Shown piece after piece: positions 38,201 through 52,379 of a DNA stretch of 64,000 nt. A model generated the notes under the pieces. The model did not search any database, was not told the origin of the DNA, and saw only the letters and a program-made list of their open reading frames with translations. The stretch is taken from positions 248,001-312,000 of the forward strand of contig JACSYO010001808.1 in the NCBI GenBank assembly GCA_016806645.1. Direction: 5' to 3'. A program made the position numbers and the translations under genes. This DNA is from Ophiodon elongatus (lineage: Eukaryota; Chordata; Actinopteri; Perciformes; Hexagrammidae). Each line of letters starts with the position of its first letter. Positions within the stretch are counted from its first letter, which is position 1.

Positions 38201-40084
38201 GGGGGCACATTTGGGTGGTCATGTGGGGTTTACCATGCAGTAGGGTTGTAAATTACAGCTTGATTTTCAGTGATGTATTTTGCATTTATTCCACATGGCA
38301 GTGGTGAATCTAACTTAAGCACATTTTTCTCTGAGAAATTTGCATTGTACTTTTTCTTCACTTCGCGTACTCTACTTTTTTTTTTTGCTGGATATAATAT
38401 TATATCAGCTTGAAGACGACACTTTTTGTGCCCAAAAATGACAGCGGAGATGCACTTAATGGCCACTTGTTATAAATGGCCAACACACAGGTGATCCTCC
38501 TAAAGGTAACTGGCATTGCACCTGGCTAGGTAATCGGACATTTACTGAACAACCAATCAGCATCCAGCACAAGAAGGGTGGAGATTACTTCACCTCGTGT
38601 CTGTCGTCCTTCCTCACCCGTTCAATGTTATAGACATTAAAATAAGAAATACACACATACAGTCAGCTGCCCGACGATCCAGCTCAGCCAGTGGGTTTTA
38701 AATGGTTTATTTAGCCTGAGGAATAGAATAAAATTAAACTTGACCCTTTATTTTATCTGGAAAATTCCCCCAAAAAATGTGACTGTCAGACTGACGTGTT
38801 AACCCCTTTAACCTTGTCACATTGTGATTTAAAACATTGCTAAAACTTCCACTGTCGAATGGAAAAACATTTTTTACAAAATTATCCAGTGAACAATTTC
38901 CTGCTCACATCTTTTTGGTAGAAAAATATACGTATATCTGCTGCGTCTTACTGTACTTTTCAAGTGGTATTACAGTTTCTAGATGGAGGTATTCACAATA
39001 TTTCGATTTTATCAAGTAGAACAGGAACTCGGCCAATCAATGCAGTTACCAGAAAGGAAAAAAAGAGCTGTAATTGACTTTCACTCCCTTTTTTGAAGAA
39101 GAAGAAAGAAAGTGCAGTCATCAGTTTTGAGGATGAAATAGAAACGAGAAATAATTAATTATGAATGGCTGCTTTTAGTTAGCCATAAGTAAGATCATTT
39201 CAAAATGAGTGCTGAGTAATGCGTTATGACTGTAAGAATAAAGACACAGAAACAAAGGAAGTGCTCTCACAGTCACGATTCTCCTGAACAATCACACACT
39301 CACTCAAACTGTTCTTTCATATAGCAATTCATCTGAACAAATTGGAGGCTGCAAGCATCCCACAGATGAAATCGCAGTCGGTACCATGCAAATTAAAACA
39401 ACGCAGCCCATACTCCATTACACATATCATTAAAAAAAACCTGCCCCACTTCAAAACCCCTGCTACCAATAATCAACCTTACCATGTTGGCGAATAAAAT
39501 GCAAAGGGCTGAATTAACAAGCAGGCGTGACGGGCTGATTATTGATTTAATGTCAGCGGCTGGCTGGCACATACATCTCTGAGGCACAGCACACTATTAA
39601 AACGTCCTAACTAGGGTAATTGCATTAGACACCTTTTTATACCACTTTGTGCGGCTAATCGGCATGTAATAAGGAGAGAGAGAGAGAGAGAGAGAGGAGC
39701 TGAGTGATTCGCTGAGTCAGTGGCCGTGTGATGTCATGTCAAGGCAAAAAGAAGGGGAAGAAGAAAGACAGTAATGGAGTGGTGACAGGAGGATGAACGG
39801 GGACATGTGCTCCTTCTTAGGGGGGAAAACAATCAGCTGGCATTAATCTGTCAACGCTATACTGGACATCCTTATTTCTGACTCAGCATCTTGGAGCACA
39901 CACACACTTCTTTCAGAATGCCATGACCATATTGATATTTTCATAAACACCATGTGTTGATAGAATACAGTATTGTCTTGTCTTCTATTGTGGTCGTTTT
40001 CAAAAAGAACTCCCTCTTACCGCCACAGCACGCGTTTACTACTGAAAATACAGACAACTGTCAGTTTGTCCATTCAGCAGTGAC
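35222..40084. other. Geneless stretch, 4.9 kb
   Basis: No gene. T or A runs at 37079-37087, 37790-37798 and 38377-38386. (GA)n at 39673-39696. G-rich sequence at 36655-36700 and a G run at 37521-37531. 39400-39620 is rich in TAAT cores and could hide a regulatory element, but no sharper signal was seen. Confidence 0.5.
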
Positions 40085-40180
40085 ATGACTCACGATATGA
40101 CTCACGATATGACTCGCGATGTGACTCGCGATATGACTCGCGACATGACTCGCGACATGACTCGCGACATGACTCACTAG
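40085..40180. repeat. 12-bp minisatellite, eight units
   Basis: Eight consecutive 12-base units of the form ATGACTCRCGAY, the last degenerate. Units 1, 2 and 8 contain TGACTCA, an AP-1 core; units 3-7 contain TGACTCGCGA instead. Because 12 is a multiple of 3, the minus strand reads as repeated Val-Ala-Ser-His, an artefact. Confidence 0.95.
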
Positions 40181-41318
40181 TTTGACTATTTGCAGCCAGG
40201 CTAGCGGTGTCCGTCCTCTCATCCGACTGTCAGCAAGACGGCACAAAGACAAACTCTTGCTTCTGTAGCTCCGTACAGCTGTAGTTGGGGAGGCTGCTAC
40301 TCAGCAACATGTTTTAAACCTCTGCTGCACACGGCCGCAGAAGAAAGCTCTCCTGCAGCATTTTGCCTGCCAGGGTCGAATCCTACAACTCCAATATCCT
40401 TCAAACATGCGTCACTGCAGCAGCATGACCGCGCTCCAGGCTCGGACTACTTCCTGTTGCTCCCTGAATGAAGATGTGAAACTTCATTACGGACCCCCCA
40501 ACGAGGCTTGCGAGGGAGGGGGGAGATGGAGAGAGAGAAAGGAGAGAAGGAGGGGGCCGGGAGGGTGGCCAGGTGCCAGGTGCTCCCTGTGACGGGACAC
40601 CCCATCGCCACGGAGACATGGGTCAGGGGGCGTGCGGGGGAGGGGAGGGGCGCTCGGGGAGGGCACGTGCTCCGAGCGGCGGGGCGGCGGGGCTTTGGCA
40701 TGAATTACCCGCCCGCTGAGCCGCTGCTTTGGGGATGCTGGAGGAGAGGTCACGTACTCAGTGGCCCTCAAACGCACACACAGGCTCTCTCAGCAACAAC
40801 AACAGGGCTCTGTGTGCACCCAGCTAGTCACAACAGCTATTCTGCATTTAGCACAAACGCAAGTGCACACACACACACACACACCCCTCACACACCCCTC
40901 ACACACACACACACACACACACACGGGGAGGATGAATTAGGTCGGCTCCGTTGGTCAAACAGGACGGCTCTACCCACAGCAGGGCACTAAACACAAATTA
41001 TTCGCACTAGAACGCTTTTAATATCAAAAGAGGGAAAGAGACAATCAGAGACCGGACCGCGTCCATTTAGACCGTCCCGGGGCTCAGTGTGGCGCCACAT
41101 AAGGCACCTTGTCCAAAGAGCACCTGGACACCAGAGCACTCCGGACAAATAGAGCACGCTACTGTGAAAAGCACCGAGAACACTGCTGCTGTTTTAATGT
41201 CTGAGGTCTCGAAGGCGTGAGTAATGCGGCGTTTTCTGTAACGGACCTCGAAAAAACATCAGTTCAAAAATCATGTTTCTAAGCAACAGTCATGATATTA
41301 GAAAAAAAATCATGAAGC

Positions 41319-41320
<2 letters not shown>
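40181..41320. other. Geneless, GC-rich then CA-rich stretch
   Basis: 40490-40740 is G-rich with several CpGs. (CA)n arrays lie at 40866-40884 and 40900-40924. A 12-bp palindrome TGTGGCGCCACA lies at 41088-41099. No gene. Confidence 0.55.

Positions 41321-41394
<74 letters not shown>
41321..41394. repeat. (GT)n microsatellite, 74 bp
   Basis: A pure GT array; the Cys-Val open frame over it is an artefact. Confidence 0.97.
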
Positions 41395-41397
<3 letters not shown>

Positions 41398-42147
41398 ATT
41401 TGAGCTGTTAAAGTCAAGCAAAACATTTTGCTGCTTTAATCAAATTGATGCACAACAGCTGATTAAAGGACTTTACACACTTTGTTGATTTATTCTCACA
41501 CCACATGAATATGCGGCGACAATAAGGCAGCGCAGACCAGATCCCCTCCTTCTGCTCTCACCTTTCACAATAAAAGCCCTCGACATGTACGACTGTTTAT
41601 CAGAGGTAACGAACGCTGAGAATTCCGCTATAAGAGACCCCAATAAAATAGCTAACAGTAGCTTATTGAAAGAGTGTTGCAACTGTTGTCTGCGGGTGTG
41701 AATAGTTGTGTTGCCGTTTGTTCATCACGCCCCGGTGTGTAAAGGACAGTTTTGTTGCATTTGCTGGAATTCAACTTGAAAAAGTTTAGACCCACACAAC
41801 AAAAATTAAATGTATCCTTAAATCTTTTGTATGCAGGAATATTAAATCCTCCTTCCCAAAGTCAAATAGTGAGCTGAAACATTTGACCTTTGCTTTCTTC
41901 CCGGAATTACAATAGTCAGCAACTTTTCCAACAACAGTGGATCTGTGATCCTCCTCCTCCGCATGACACCGCTGCTAAACTGGAGGTTTGTTTTGGCCAA
42001 CAGTACGTGATGATCCCACTCTGGTGGAGGAGGGCTGCAGAGAAGGAGAGAGGCCGGAAGGGGGGGGCGGGGGGGGCACGCTGTTCACTGCTAAACCAAA
42101 CCAAAAAGGCCAAAACCTCCAGCCGCCTGATTGCCAGAGACCCTGGA

Positions 42148-42179
<32 letters not shown>

Positions 42180-42298
42180 CCTTCATCCGACAACCTGTGA
42201 GAGCCACTCATTCAGTCAGTCCTCTCCTACACACCTCCGGGACCTCAACAACACCTCAGCACGATGGATCAAACACTCGAAAACACGAACCGCCGCAT

Positions 42299-42332
<34 letters not shown>

Positions 42333-44341
42333 GTCACACTAATGATAGTCAGCGAAGACAAAAAGAAAGTTTGCTGACGAGTTTGGTTCTTGTGAACGGG
42401 GGAGGAGGGGGGGGGCAGACGGGATGCACGGCAGAAGCATTCTGGCTCAACGTCCCCTTTTGATATCTAATCACGGCAGACGTCAACAGCGGCCTTCTTA
42501 TTATTGCGGGTAATGAAAACTGAATCAGCCTCACACGGATTAATTTGTAAAATAGAAATAATTAAGACAAAAGGTCCTGCATCGAGCAGACAAATCAGAC
42601 AGACGGCAAAAGTATGATGCGTGACAGTCTCCCCGAGTCCTCCCGCGGTGATGCAGGCCCGTCCTTTGTGTCAAGACTAGTCGCTCTCCGGCATTAATCA
42701 GAGCCTCGTCCTATCTTGTTAGGCTGAGCTGGGAGATGATAGCGAGACTGCAGGTCTTTAATCAAGGTTAGAATAATCTGTGATGGTAGCTGATTATAAA
42801 CCTGATCATCAGCAACATATTGTCACCTCCTAATCATCCAAATAAACAGAGACCTGCCCTCAGCCCCGACGTGGTGGAATAAATTACATCCACACACACA
42901 CACACACACACACACAAGTCTTACACATGCCTACATGCATATGCAAACAATTACAGTCACACAACCGCATATACCTGCCCACAGATACGCGCAGAATTAG
43001 CTTCAACGCACACGCAGAAGCTGGAATATCTCCGCGCGCGTGCACGCCCAGATACAATCTGCAGCGCGCAGCACTTTCACATCAAATGCTTTTAATGCAA
43101 ATACCACGTTTTATGGCGGCGTTTGAAATTTCTTTGCCTCTCAGCGATTGAGGACTGAATACATTCCGGCTTCGAAAGCCCGGCTTGAAAGACATCCATC
43201 AAGACAGCAGATAAACAATGAAACAGCCCCTCTCAAGTCCATGATAACCTCAACTTCTTTCTAATCTACTTTCATGTGCTTTGTCTACCTTTTTTTATTT
43301 ACTCCCACTCTTCTACTTCACCTCTCCCGGGGTGAGCCTCTCCTCTCCTTTCTCCTCCCTCTCTTCCAGAAGCTCATTACCTTGGGGTTTCGAGTCTCGG
43401 CTGTTTTCTTTTTTTCAACACAGCGAAATTATAACACGACCGGCGACGGCACTCGTTAGCAGCCTTGTCAATCATCGGCTCGGGCAGGGGGAGAAGCAAT
43501 CGGCGCCGGGGTCAGCGATGAAGATGTTCGTTCTCTATTCATCCATCACATCTTCCGGGAAATCAATTTACACCGCATCAGCGTCACAGTGCCTTCGACA
43601 ACAGCAGCGATATGAAAGAGGAAGGAAACAACTTCTGAGAGAAAGACGGAGGAGAGTGGTAGATCCGTTTAGATACAATCTAATAAACGTCACTCATCTT
43701 GTTTTTTTCGCTTCCGTCACCCCCAGGTTACCTGCATCCATCGTCCTCCACTGGAAATTACTATCTAATAACTTTTATATGTATTGAGAAGCTTTTAAAA
43801 GCAACCAAAGCGCAGCGCTAGCTAGTTATCAACATGTTTATCCTCATCCCACTGAAAGTTACTAAACCTCATTCCTTCAACGTGCCTCCACTTTCCCGTC
43901 CCTCTTCGTGTCCCGTTTACTTATGTATTCTCTTTGGGGAGGTGGCAGGTGACAAGGCAGAGATTTGGGATGTTGCCGCCGCTCACATTAATGTAGTTGT
44001 TGCTTTTCCTGCAGATGTCAGCTTCATGGTTCATTAACGGTGTTTGGTTGAGCGAAAGCCGGAGAGAAAGGGGATAAAAGACGAGGAGACAGGCAGAGAT
44101 GGAAGCGACTAGGCGGCGGGGGAAAAGTAATTGGCAACATAAATGAACCCCGGTGTCGCCCCGACACCGTCCACGTTAGTCGACTGCAGATGAAAAACGC
44201 CTTTGAACGGCAATTCTGAGCCGGACATGGCGGCTTTGAGCAAACCTGAAGTGTGAGGTGAGAAATAGTCAAGTAGAGGGAAGTGACAGAGCAAGAGAAG
44301 GATGGCGGAGTGCCAGTCTGTGTGCACGGGAGGCATTGGAC

Positions 44342-44343
<2 letters not shown>
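41395..44343. other. Geneless stretch
   Basis: No gene. (ATC)10 at 42148-42179, (CA)n at 42300-42331 and 42891-42916, a G-rich run at 42061-42076. 42680-42850 and 43440-43520 contain TAAT/TTGTCAATCAT cores and may be regulatory, but this is weak. Confidence 0.5.

Positions 44344-44401
<58 letters not shown>
44344..44401. repeat. (GT)29 microsatellite
   Basis: 58 bp of GT, placed about 50 bp before a CpG-rich segment. Confidence 0.97.
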
Positions 44402-44402
<1 letters not shown>

Positions 44403-44439
44403 GGTGCTTTCATTCCAGGAGATGTCATGCTGTTCGAGC

Positions 44440-44700
44440 AAACGGTTCTCCGTGAAGGCCATCCACCGCCTGCTGCCGGCGCCGCCGCCCCTGCTGCACC
44501 CGGCCAGCCTCGTGCCAGCGCCTCCGACACCGCGGCCGCCAATGCCAGGAGCCCGCCTGCCCCTCGTCTCAGCAAGAGCAGATGTCACTCAATTGCCCTC
44601 CACCTCCCCTGAAAGCTCCAACCGCGGCCCACCCCTCCGCCACCCTAACAGGCAGCCACGCCGGCGTGCCAAGTGGTCGACACCCGACGTGTGAAGAGAG
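44440..44700. promoter_or_regulatory. CpG-rich segment
   Basis: This stretch is GC-rich with frequent CpG (GCCGGCGCCGCCGCC at 44477-44491, ACACCGCGGCCGCC at 44527-44540). All three plus frames stay open through part of it and read as Pro/Ala-rich peptides, which is expected from GC bias. It may be a small CpG island or orphan promoter. No exon or initiation element was identified. Confidence 0.3.
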
Positions 44701-46104
44701 AGGGGGTGGCGGGGCACATCGACGGGGCGAGGTGGGGGTGGGAGGGTAGGCATCAGGCAAGGAATGCACAGCGTGGGAGCGTTGCAGATTTTTCGCACTC
44801 CCTCCATCGCCCCCTCTGCTCCCAAGCCACCCACTCACCCACCTCTCCCTTACGAACACCACCACCACGCACTGGCACATGAACACATGCACACAGTCTA
44901 TTCCTCACCCCCCCGACCCCCCCCATTCCCGCCGCCCCGCACAAAAAAAAAAGAGACACACTTTCCCCTCTTTCTCCCGAGATGACACCCCCTGCAGGCC
45001 TTTGGAATATTCTAATTCTGTTTCCTAACTCTTATTATGTGGGGAGTGTGTGACATGTGAATTGTAATTAGTCGCTCTGGGGTGAGCAGAGAGTGAAACC
45101 CCCACCTCCCAAAAAATAAAAAAAAAGAGAAAAGGAAGAAAAGAAAAAAACACTGCAGGGCAAATAATATACCCATCCAATTTTAACCCCCAATCACCAC
45201 CTTGTGCTCCTGTCACACCTTTGGTTTCTCACATAGGTGTATGAACACACTCCCTCAGCCCTTCAGCTCTTTGTTTCCCCTTCCGGCGCCGATCCAAGTC
45301 CATTCACCTCCGTTAACATCCATACGGTACAGTAGCACTCCACCTTCAGACCGCTGTGGATCTTATCTGCGAGGCAGGCCCGTATCAATAACCCTGCAGC
45401 CCCCGCTCCTCCACTACAAAGGGCCCAGGCGACAGGGGCTAGCTGTAGGGATGGAAGATAATGGAATTGAGGTGGTACTTAAATCTCAGCGAACCACGGC
45501 AGCTCAAGTAATTAGTGGATGGGATCCATACTGGGGGCACTAAGCAGAGCTAATGCTACCCTGGGCTCTGCTGCTGGAGCAACATTAGCTGTATGGGAAT
45601 GTGTGGCGCTATCGCGCGGATTATCTGCCCCGCTCGCTGGTTTCTGGATCTCTCCGATAGTCAACCTCCAACTTCAGAGGCGGCTCTCCAAGAAACCCGG
45701 AAAGAAGACGAGGAGAGAGAGAAGGGAGAAGGTCGGGGGGGTGGGGGGGTGGGGGGGGGGTGGGATGAGGAAAGGGGATTGTAATTTCACAGCAGTGTCA
45801 GAAGAGCCAGCCGAGGCCCTGTCTTTCCATTGAGGCTTCATTAGGACGAACAATGGACTTCCCTGCCATCTAATTAGACGAGGTTAATGAGGAGAGGAGG
45901 GCCGCAGCGGATCCCCACCGCGCACGCTGTGCCGCGGGCGGGGGAGGTGGTCAAGGGGCCCTGAGGGCGGGAGGGGAGGGTCACGTCGCGGTCCATTTTA
46001 CAGATTATTGCGTATTTGATAAGGAAACAAGGTACAGGGGCTAAACATGCTCCTGTGTGGGAGGGGAGGAGGGTGTACACTTCATCTAAATCAGACTGGA
46101 AGAT
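44701..46104. other. Geneless stretch with a G-quadruplex tract
   Basis: C-rich at 44800-44940. A runs at about 45108-45150. 45735-45764 consists of four G runs of 7-10 and 3 bases separated by single T, a strong G4 candidate. No gene. Confidence 0.55.
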
Positions 46105-46150
46105 TAAATTAACTTTATTGATCCCTGAAGAGAGCTGGGAGGTACAGAGT
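46105..46150 (+). mobile_element. Short fish repeat fragment
   Basis: TTAACTTTATTGATCCCTGA with a following G/A-rich stretch resembles a short repeat end that is common in fish genomes. Too short to assign to a family. Confidence 0.3.
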
Positions 46151-46968
46151 TGATAAAGTATTTCTATTAACTCCATTCAAGTCAGAACTCCACTGTGACG
46201 CTAATATATTTCTAAGTTAGAGAAGCATCACATCGAGGCAATGAATGCAAGAAAGTGAAGAAACGCAATTATTCGCGATGTCTTACAATACGTTTTGCGA
46301 GCGTGTGATTGAACCATGCAGAGAACGGCCGACACCTTTTTAAAAAGGAGCAAATATTAGCAAGTAAGTCACTTTTTCCTTTATTCTTTGAAAGCAGAAG
46401 CAATCAGCTTACCTCATTAGAATACCTCCCGTCTGTAAAAAATACAGCCGTCATTTTTCAGAGAATAATGCTCCCAAGCAGAGACAGCCAGCCCACGGTT
46501 CTCACTGCACTGTACCTTTAAGTGAACCCTTAAGACTCTGCTTGTTGCACAGTCAGCCAGTCATTAAAGACTGCATTCTGCATCCTCCATCCCACTGGCT
46601 ATTGAAATTCACGGGTCAAAGGAGCAGCTCAACAAAATGTTATCAGATGGGAGAAAACTGATGGCTATGAAATGGACCAGAAACTATTTTTTTTCCTTTC
46701 TTTTTATTTTTTTTTAGAATGGCTGACATGCTGCATGTAGGGGATATGAAATTATATAAAATAACAATGCATGCTCTGATTTAATTTGAAATCAAACATG
46801 TTTCGAGCAAATAAATACTCATGGCATTAAAACATAATACACATGTGAATATCTGAAGGAAAGAAAAGCATGAATTGTTTTTTTTAAGAAGCTGTAATAG
46901 TCTTTTTTCTTATCACCTTTACATAATTCATCCTTCACTCGTGGCTGTAGCTGTTTGATGTCTATACG
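46151..46968. other. Geneless stretch
   Basis: T-rich at 46687-46717; nothing else recognised. Confidence 0.6.
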
Positions 46969-47418
46969 CAGTGGAGAGATCTCAATACTGCACTTCAGTA
47001 GAATTTCAAGGTACTTATACTTTACTTAAGTGTTTCCATTTCATGACATCTTGTACTTCTGCTGCATTACATATTGTACTTTTCAATTCCCTTCATTTGA
47101 CAGATTTAGTTACTTTAGAGATACAGATTATTAATATAAAACATAAATCAACTAACAAATGATCATGCATCAACCTGCTCAGCCGTGTCTGGAGCTGCAA
47201 CACTAAAGTGATGCGAACATACGGATGCATCAATACTTATAATGTAATACCATCATTTATATTGCAATGAGCCATTTTGCATAATTTTGGTACTTAAATT
47301 CTGATGCTACTATCGTACTAAAACTTTGCATGCACCACTTTTACTTGTAACACGGTATTTCTGATTGATAGTATTGGTACTTTACCTCAGTAAAAGATCG
47401 GAGTGCTTCTTCTACCAC
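46969..47418 (+). mobile_element. Near full-length MITE-like teleost repeat
   Basis: It begins CAGTGGAGAGATCTCAATAC and ends TCGGAGTGCTTCTTCTACCACC, an inverted counterpart of the start with several substitutions. Between them lie TTACTTAAGTGTTTCCATTT, CTTCTGCTGCATTACAT, ATTTGACAGATTTAGTTAC and CACTTTTACTTGTAACACGG in the family order. About 450 bp, no coding capacity. A target-site duplication was not evident. Best-preserved copy of the family in the window. Confidence 0.6.
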
Positions 47419-49644
<2,226 letters not shown>

Positions 49645-50060
49645 TGTACTTCCCGTGACTTCACCCGTTGGTTTGGGCCGTTCTGCCGTTCTGCTGCTCT
49701 GAAGCCTTGAGTTCAGCATTTTGGCCTTTCGGTCGCCATTTTTGTTTTTTGCAACAGGAAGTGACACGAGAGGGCGGAGCTAAGTACAACCACCAAACAC
49801 AGAGTAAGACATTTTTTTATGCTACCAAAAATCGAACAGTTTGCTTCCATGAACTGAAGACAACCTGTGAAAGGGTTAAAGTTTGAAAACAAAACAACTC
49901 CCAGACCGGACAACGCTGGGAGAGAGACCTGTCAATCACAAGGTAGCCCCGCCCTAAAAGAAAAGCATACCTTGCTTTATGGTCCATTTTACTGTTAATG
50001 GACCATCATTTATTAAATGAACATCATGCTGTATTGAAGAAGACTTGAAACGAGAAGTCT
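49645..50060 (+). mobile_element. Common percomorph interspersed repeat
   Basis: GTGACTTCACCCGTTGGTTT, GTCGCCATTTTTGTTTTTTG, AAGTGACACGAGAGGGCGGA, CTGTCAATCACAAGGTAGCC and AAATGAACATCATGCTGTAT occur in the order I know from a widespread fish repeat. No coding capacity. It carries an exact PBX-MEIS decamer on the minus strand (CTGTCAATCA, 49929-49938). Family name and mobilisation class not known to me. Confidence 0.55.
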
Positions 50061-50876
50061 GCCCCACAGGGAGTTTGTATCCACTCTCTTCCATGTATTT
50101 ACAGCAGATCTGCCCTGAAATGTGCTGTTGGTGACATTATCAGCCACATCCTTCATTTGCTTCTTCTAAAATCAACAGGGAGGAAGTAGCTTGGATTAAC
50201 ATCCCGCTGCTGCATGTGTTTAAAGTGACACTGCTGTCTTTTAACGCACATATTGATTTCCAATTTAAACATTTGATTTTGGAGCAGGGGCCCCAGTTTG
50301 ACCATCACAGACTGGGAACACTTTCAAGCATCGCATGAAATCTCCTGAGATTAACCGGAACTTTTCCACCCCTTAAATCTTGAGATTCATTAACGTCGCC
50401 CATCTTTCCGACATGCGTTTAATCAGGTTTATATCGCTGTTTTCTTTCTTTTTTTAAATCACAAATCAACAAATTGAACAAAACTCCGAACAATGATAAT
50501 AAACCTAATTGGGCTGGCTGGGGTCAGAAAACAATGTTACCTAATTAAGAATCAGATACTGTGGTGTGATCTCACCTAGGGGGGGGGGGTACAATGTGGT
50601 GTTGTTTGTGTGCTCTCAGGCTCAGAACTTGCATCCCTCGCAAGCAGGTAAGAAAACCCTCAATCCCAGAAAAAAAGTGAAACCAAATCCTCTTCCACAG
50701 CTCTCCATGCCATGAGTGTGTACTCTCCAATAAGAGGATCACTTGCCACAGAACCGTAGACCGCTGACAAGCCTCGTGTTCCTGGCATAGACCCGGCCGC
50801 GGCACACTGCTTTAACCTAGATCGCCATCTAGTGATCATGTTCAGCACAACTCCTCTGACACCACCATCCACCTCA

Positions 50877-50907
<31 letters not shown>

Positions 50908-51224
50908 GGGAAAACAGATCGAAGAAATGTTCTCCATCAGCAGGATGTCTGTTTGGGGTTTGAGGTATTTTGTGTTGAAGTGTGTGTTGTAATTGCAGAG
51001 CTTTTGTTTGCCGGGTTTTTTTGTTGTTGTTTGTAATCAGTAACCAATAAAAACCTGTTTTCTTTTTTTTAAAAAGGTGTATTTATATGGTCATCTCATC
51101 GGGGAAAGTCGCTGTTGGACTGAGAATCAGCTTCTGGTGACAGTTAAATTACTCATTTCCAGGAATGGTTTTCTAGGAAATGAACAATGGACGCATCAGT
51201 TGCAACTCAAATGCAACTGTGAGA
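50061..51224. other. Geneless stretch
   Basis: G run at 50580-50589, (CA)n at 50876-50905, and a CTCF-like GCCATCTAGTGA at 50824-50835. No gene. Confidence 0.55.
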
Positions 51225-51670
51225 TTTGTTTGCATTCTGATTGCTTGTTTTTGCTCTTGTCATGTCATTACTGCTTTTTCTATCTTCAAAAATGTCCAAG
51301 ATTTCATTATTACAACCTTTTTATCAGCATTTTGTCAATATACCACATACTATTGCTTGTGTTGGTTCTTGTATAATGTCCTTCTTGTATTGTATTTTCA
51401 AAATGTCTAAGATTTCAGAAATACGACCCTATTTTTGTTCTTTTTGTCAACGCAATTTTGAACGGACCAGATCCTGTAGCTTGTTGTTGTATCATGTCAT
51501 CACTCTGAAAAACGCTCAGGATTTAAGCACCGTGTTTTGTCAATGCATTGCTGCTGTGTGGTGTTGTTTCATTCCGTTACAGCTTCTGACTATTATTATA
51601 TAATATTTAGTATGTCAGAAACACAATCTTTTATTTATTTATTTTTTTTTTTTTGTCAATGCAGAATTGA
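51225..51670. repeat. Degenerate tandem array, about four units of ~112 bp
   Basis: Landmarks recur in the same order. TTTTGTCAA starts at 51330, 51442, 51535 and 51651. An ATGTCYAAGATTTCA-like block starts at 51292 and 51403, with a diverged form at 51512. A TTGCTTGT block starts at 51241 and 51353, with a diverged form near 51478. CATGTCAT occurs at 51261 and 51493, with a relative near 51375. Spacings are about 93-125 bp, so the units differ in length. I do not recognise the family. Overlapping 76-120-codon frames come from its T-rich composition. Confidence 0.6.
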
Positions 51671-52379
51671 CTATTTAATCTATTTAAAATATTGTCCTTG
51701 GATTCAAGTAACATTAAAATCATCAACAATGGACTTGTTCTTTCTTCAGGCAGCAACATGGAAAGGCTCGTTGTGAAGAGAATGCCATATGACTTTTTTT
51801 CAAAATGTTTTAAAGTACATGTATATGCATGCCTGTTTAGTAGATGTTCGCCCAAGTGTACGTATATATGCCTCCACTGTATTTATGCACATAGCTATAC
51901 TTCATGTGTGCGTATGGGACCGTGAGTGTGTGCAGAGGCCATGCGCCTCACCTCTCTATAATGAAATCATGCGGGTCAGTGAGGCCGGCAAGGCTCGGGC
52001 AGGTCACCCAACAGATCGGAACTAAGCTGCTTTGACCCAGCCTGGTACTGCATGCCAAACACACACACACACACACACACATACACAAACACACAGTGCT
52101 TACAGCACAATGGAACCACTGTAGAGAGGAGAGTGTGCGTGGTAATGATTAAAAAGCGAGTCCAAGCTTTTACGCACACACCCAAAGGAGTGTATTTACA
52201 ATGCAGGAGCACACGCAAACAATTGCTTTTATTTTGTCTCCAAAACTAGAAAAACCTATCAGAGAAGATGTCCCTTAAAGAGGGTTTGACAAATTACATT
52301 GGGAAATTAAATCAACAATAGAAGTGATCAAAGTTGCCGTAGTCTATAAAACAGTGAAATGCTATTAGATTACGGTACG
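51671..52379. other. Geneless stretch
   Basis: An imperfect CA array at 52059-52095 and nothing else recognised. Confidence 0.6.

Noticed and set aside
40085..40180. CRISPR-like array
   Set aside because: Units are contiguous 12-mers without spacers, in a vertebrate-type sequence.
40061..40252. VASH/IASH repeat protein on the minus strand
   Set aside because: A direct consequence of the 12-bp minisatellite being a multiple of three.
44283..44694. Pro/Ala-rich frames over the CpG-rich segment as a coding exon
   Set aside because: All three plus frames are open because of GC bias, and they start inside or before the GT array.
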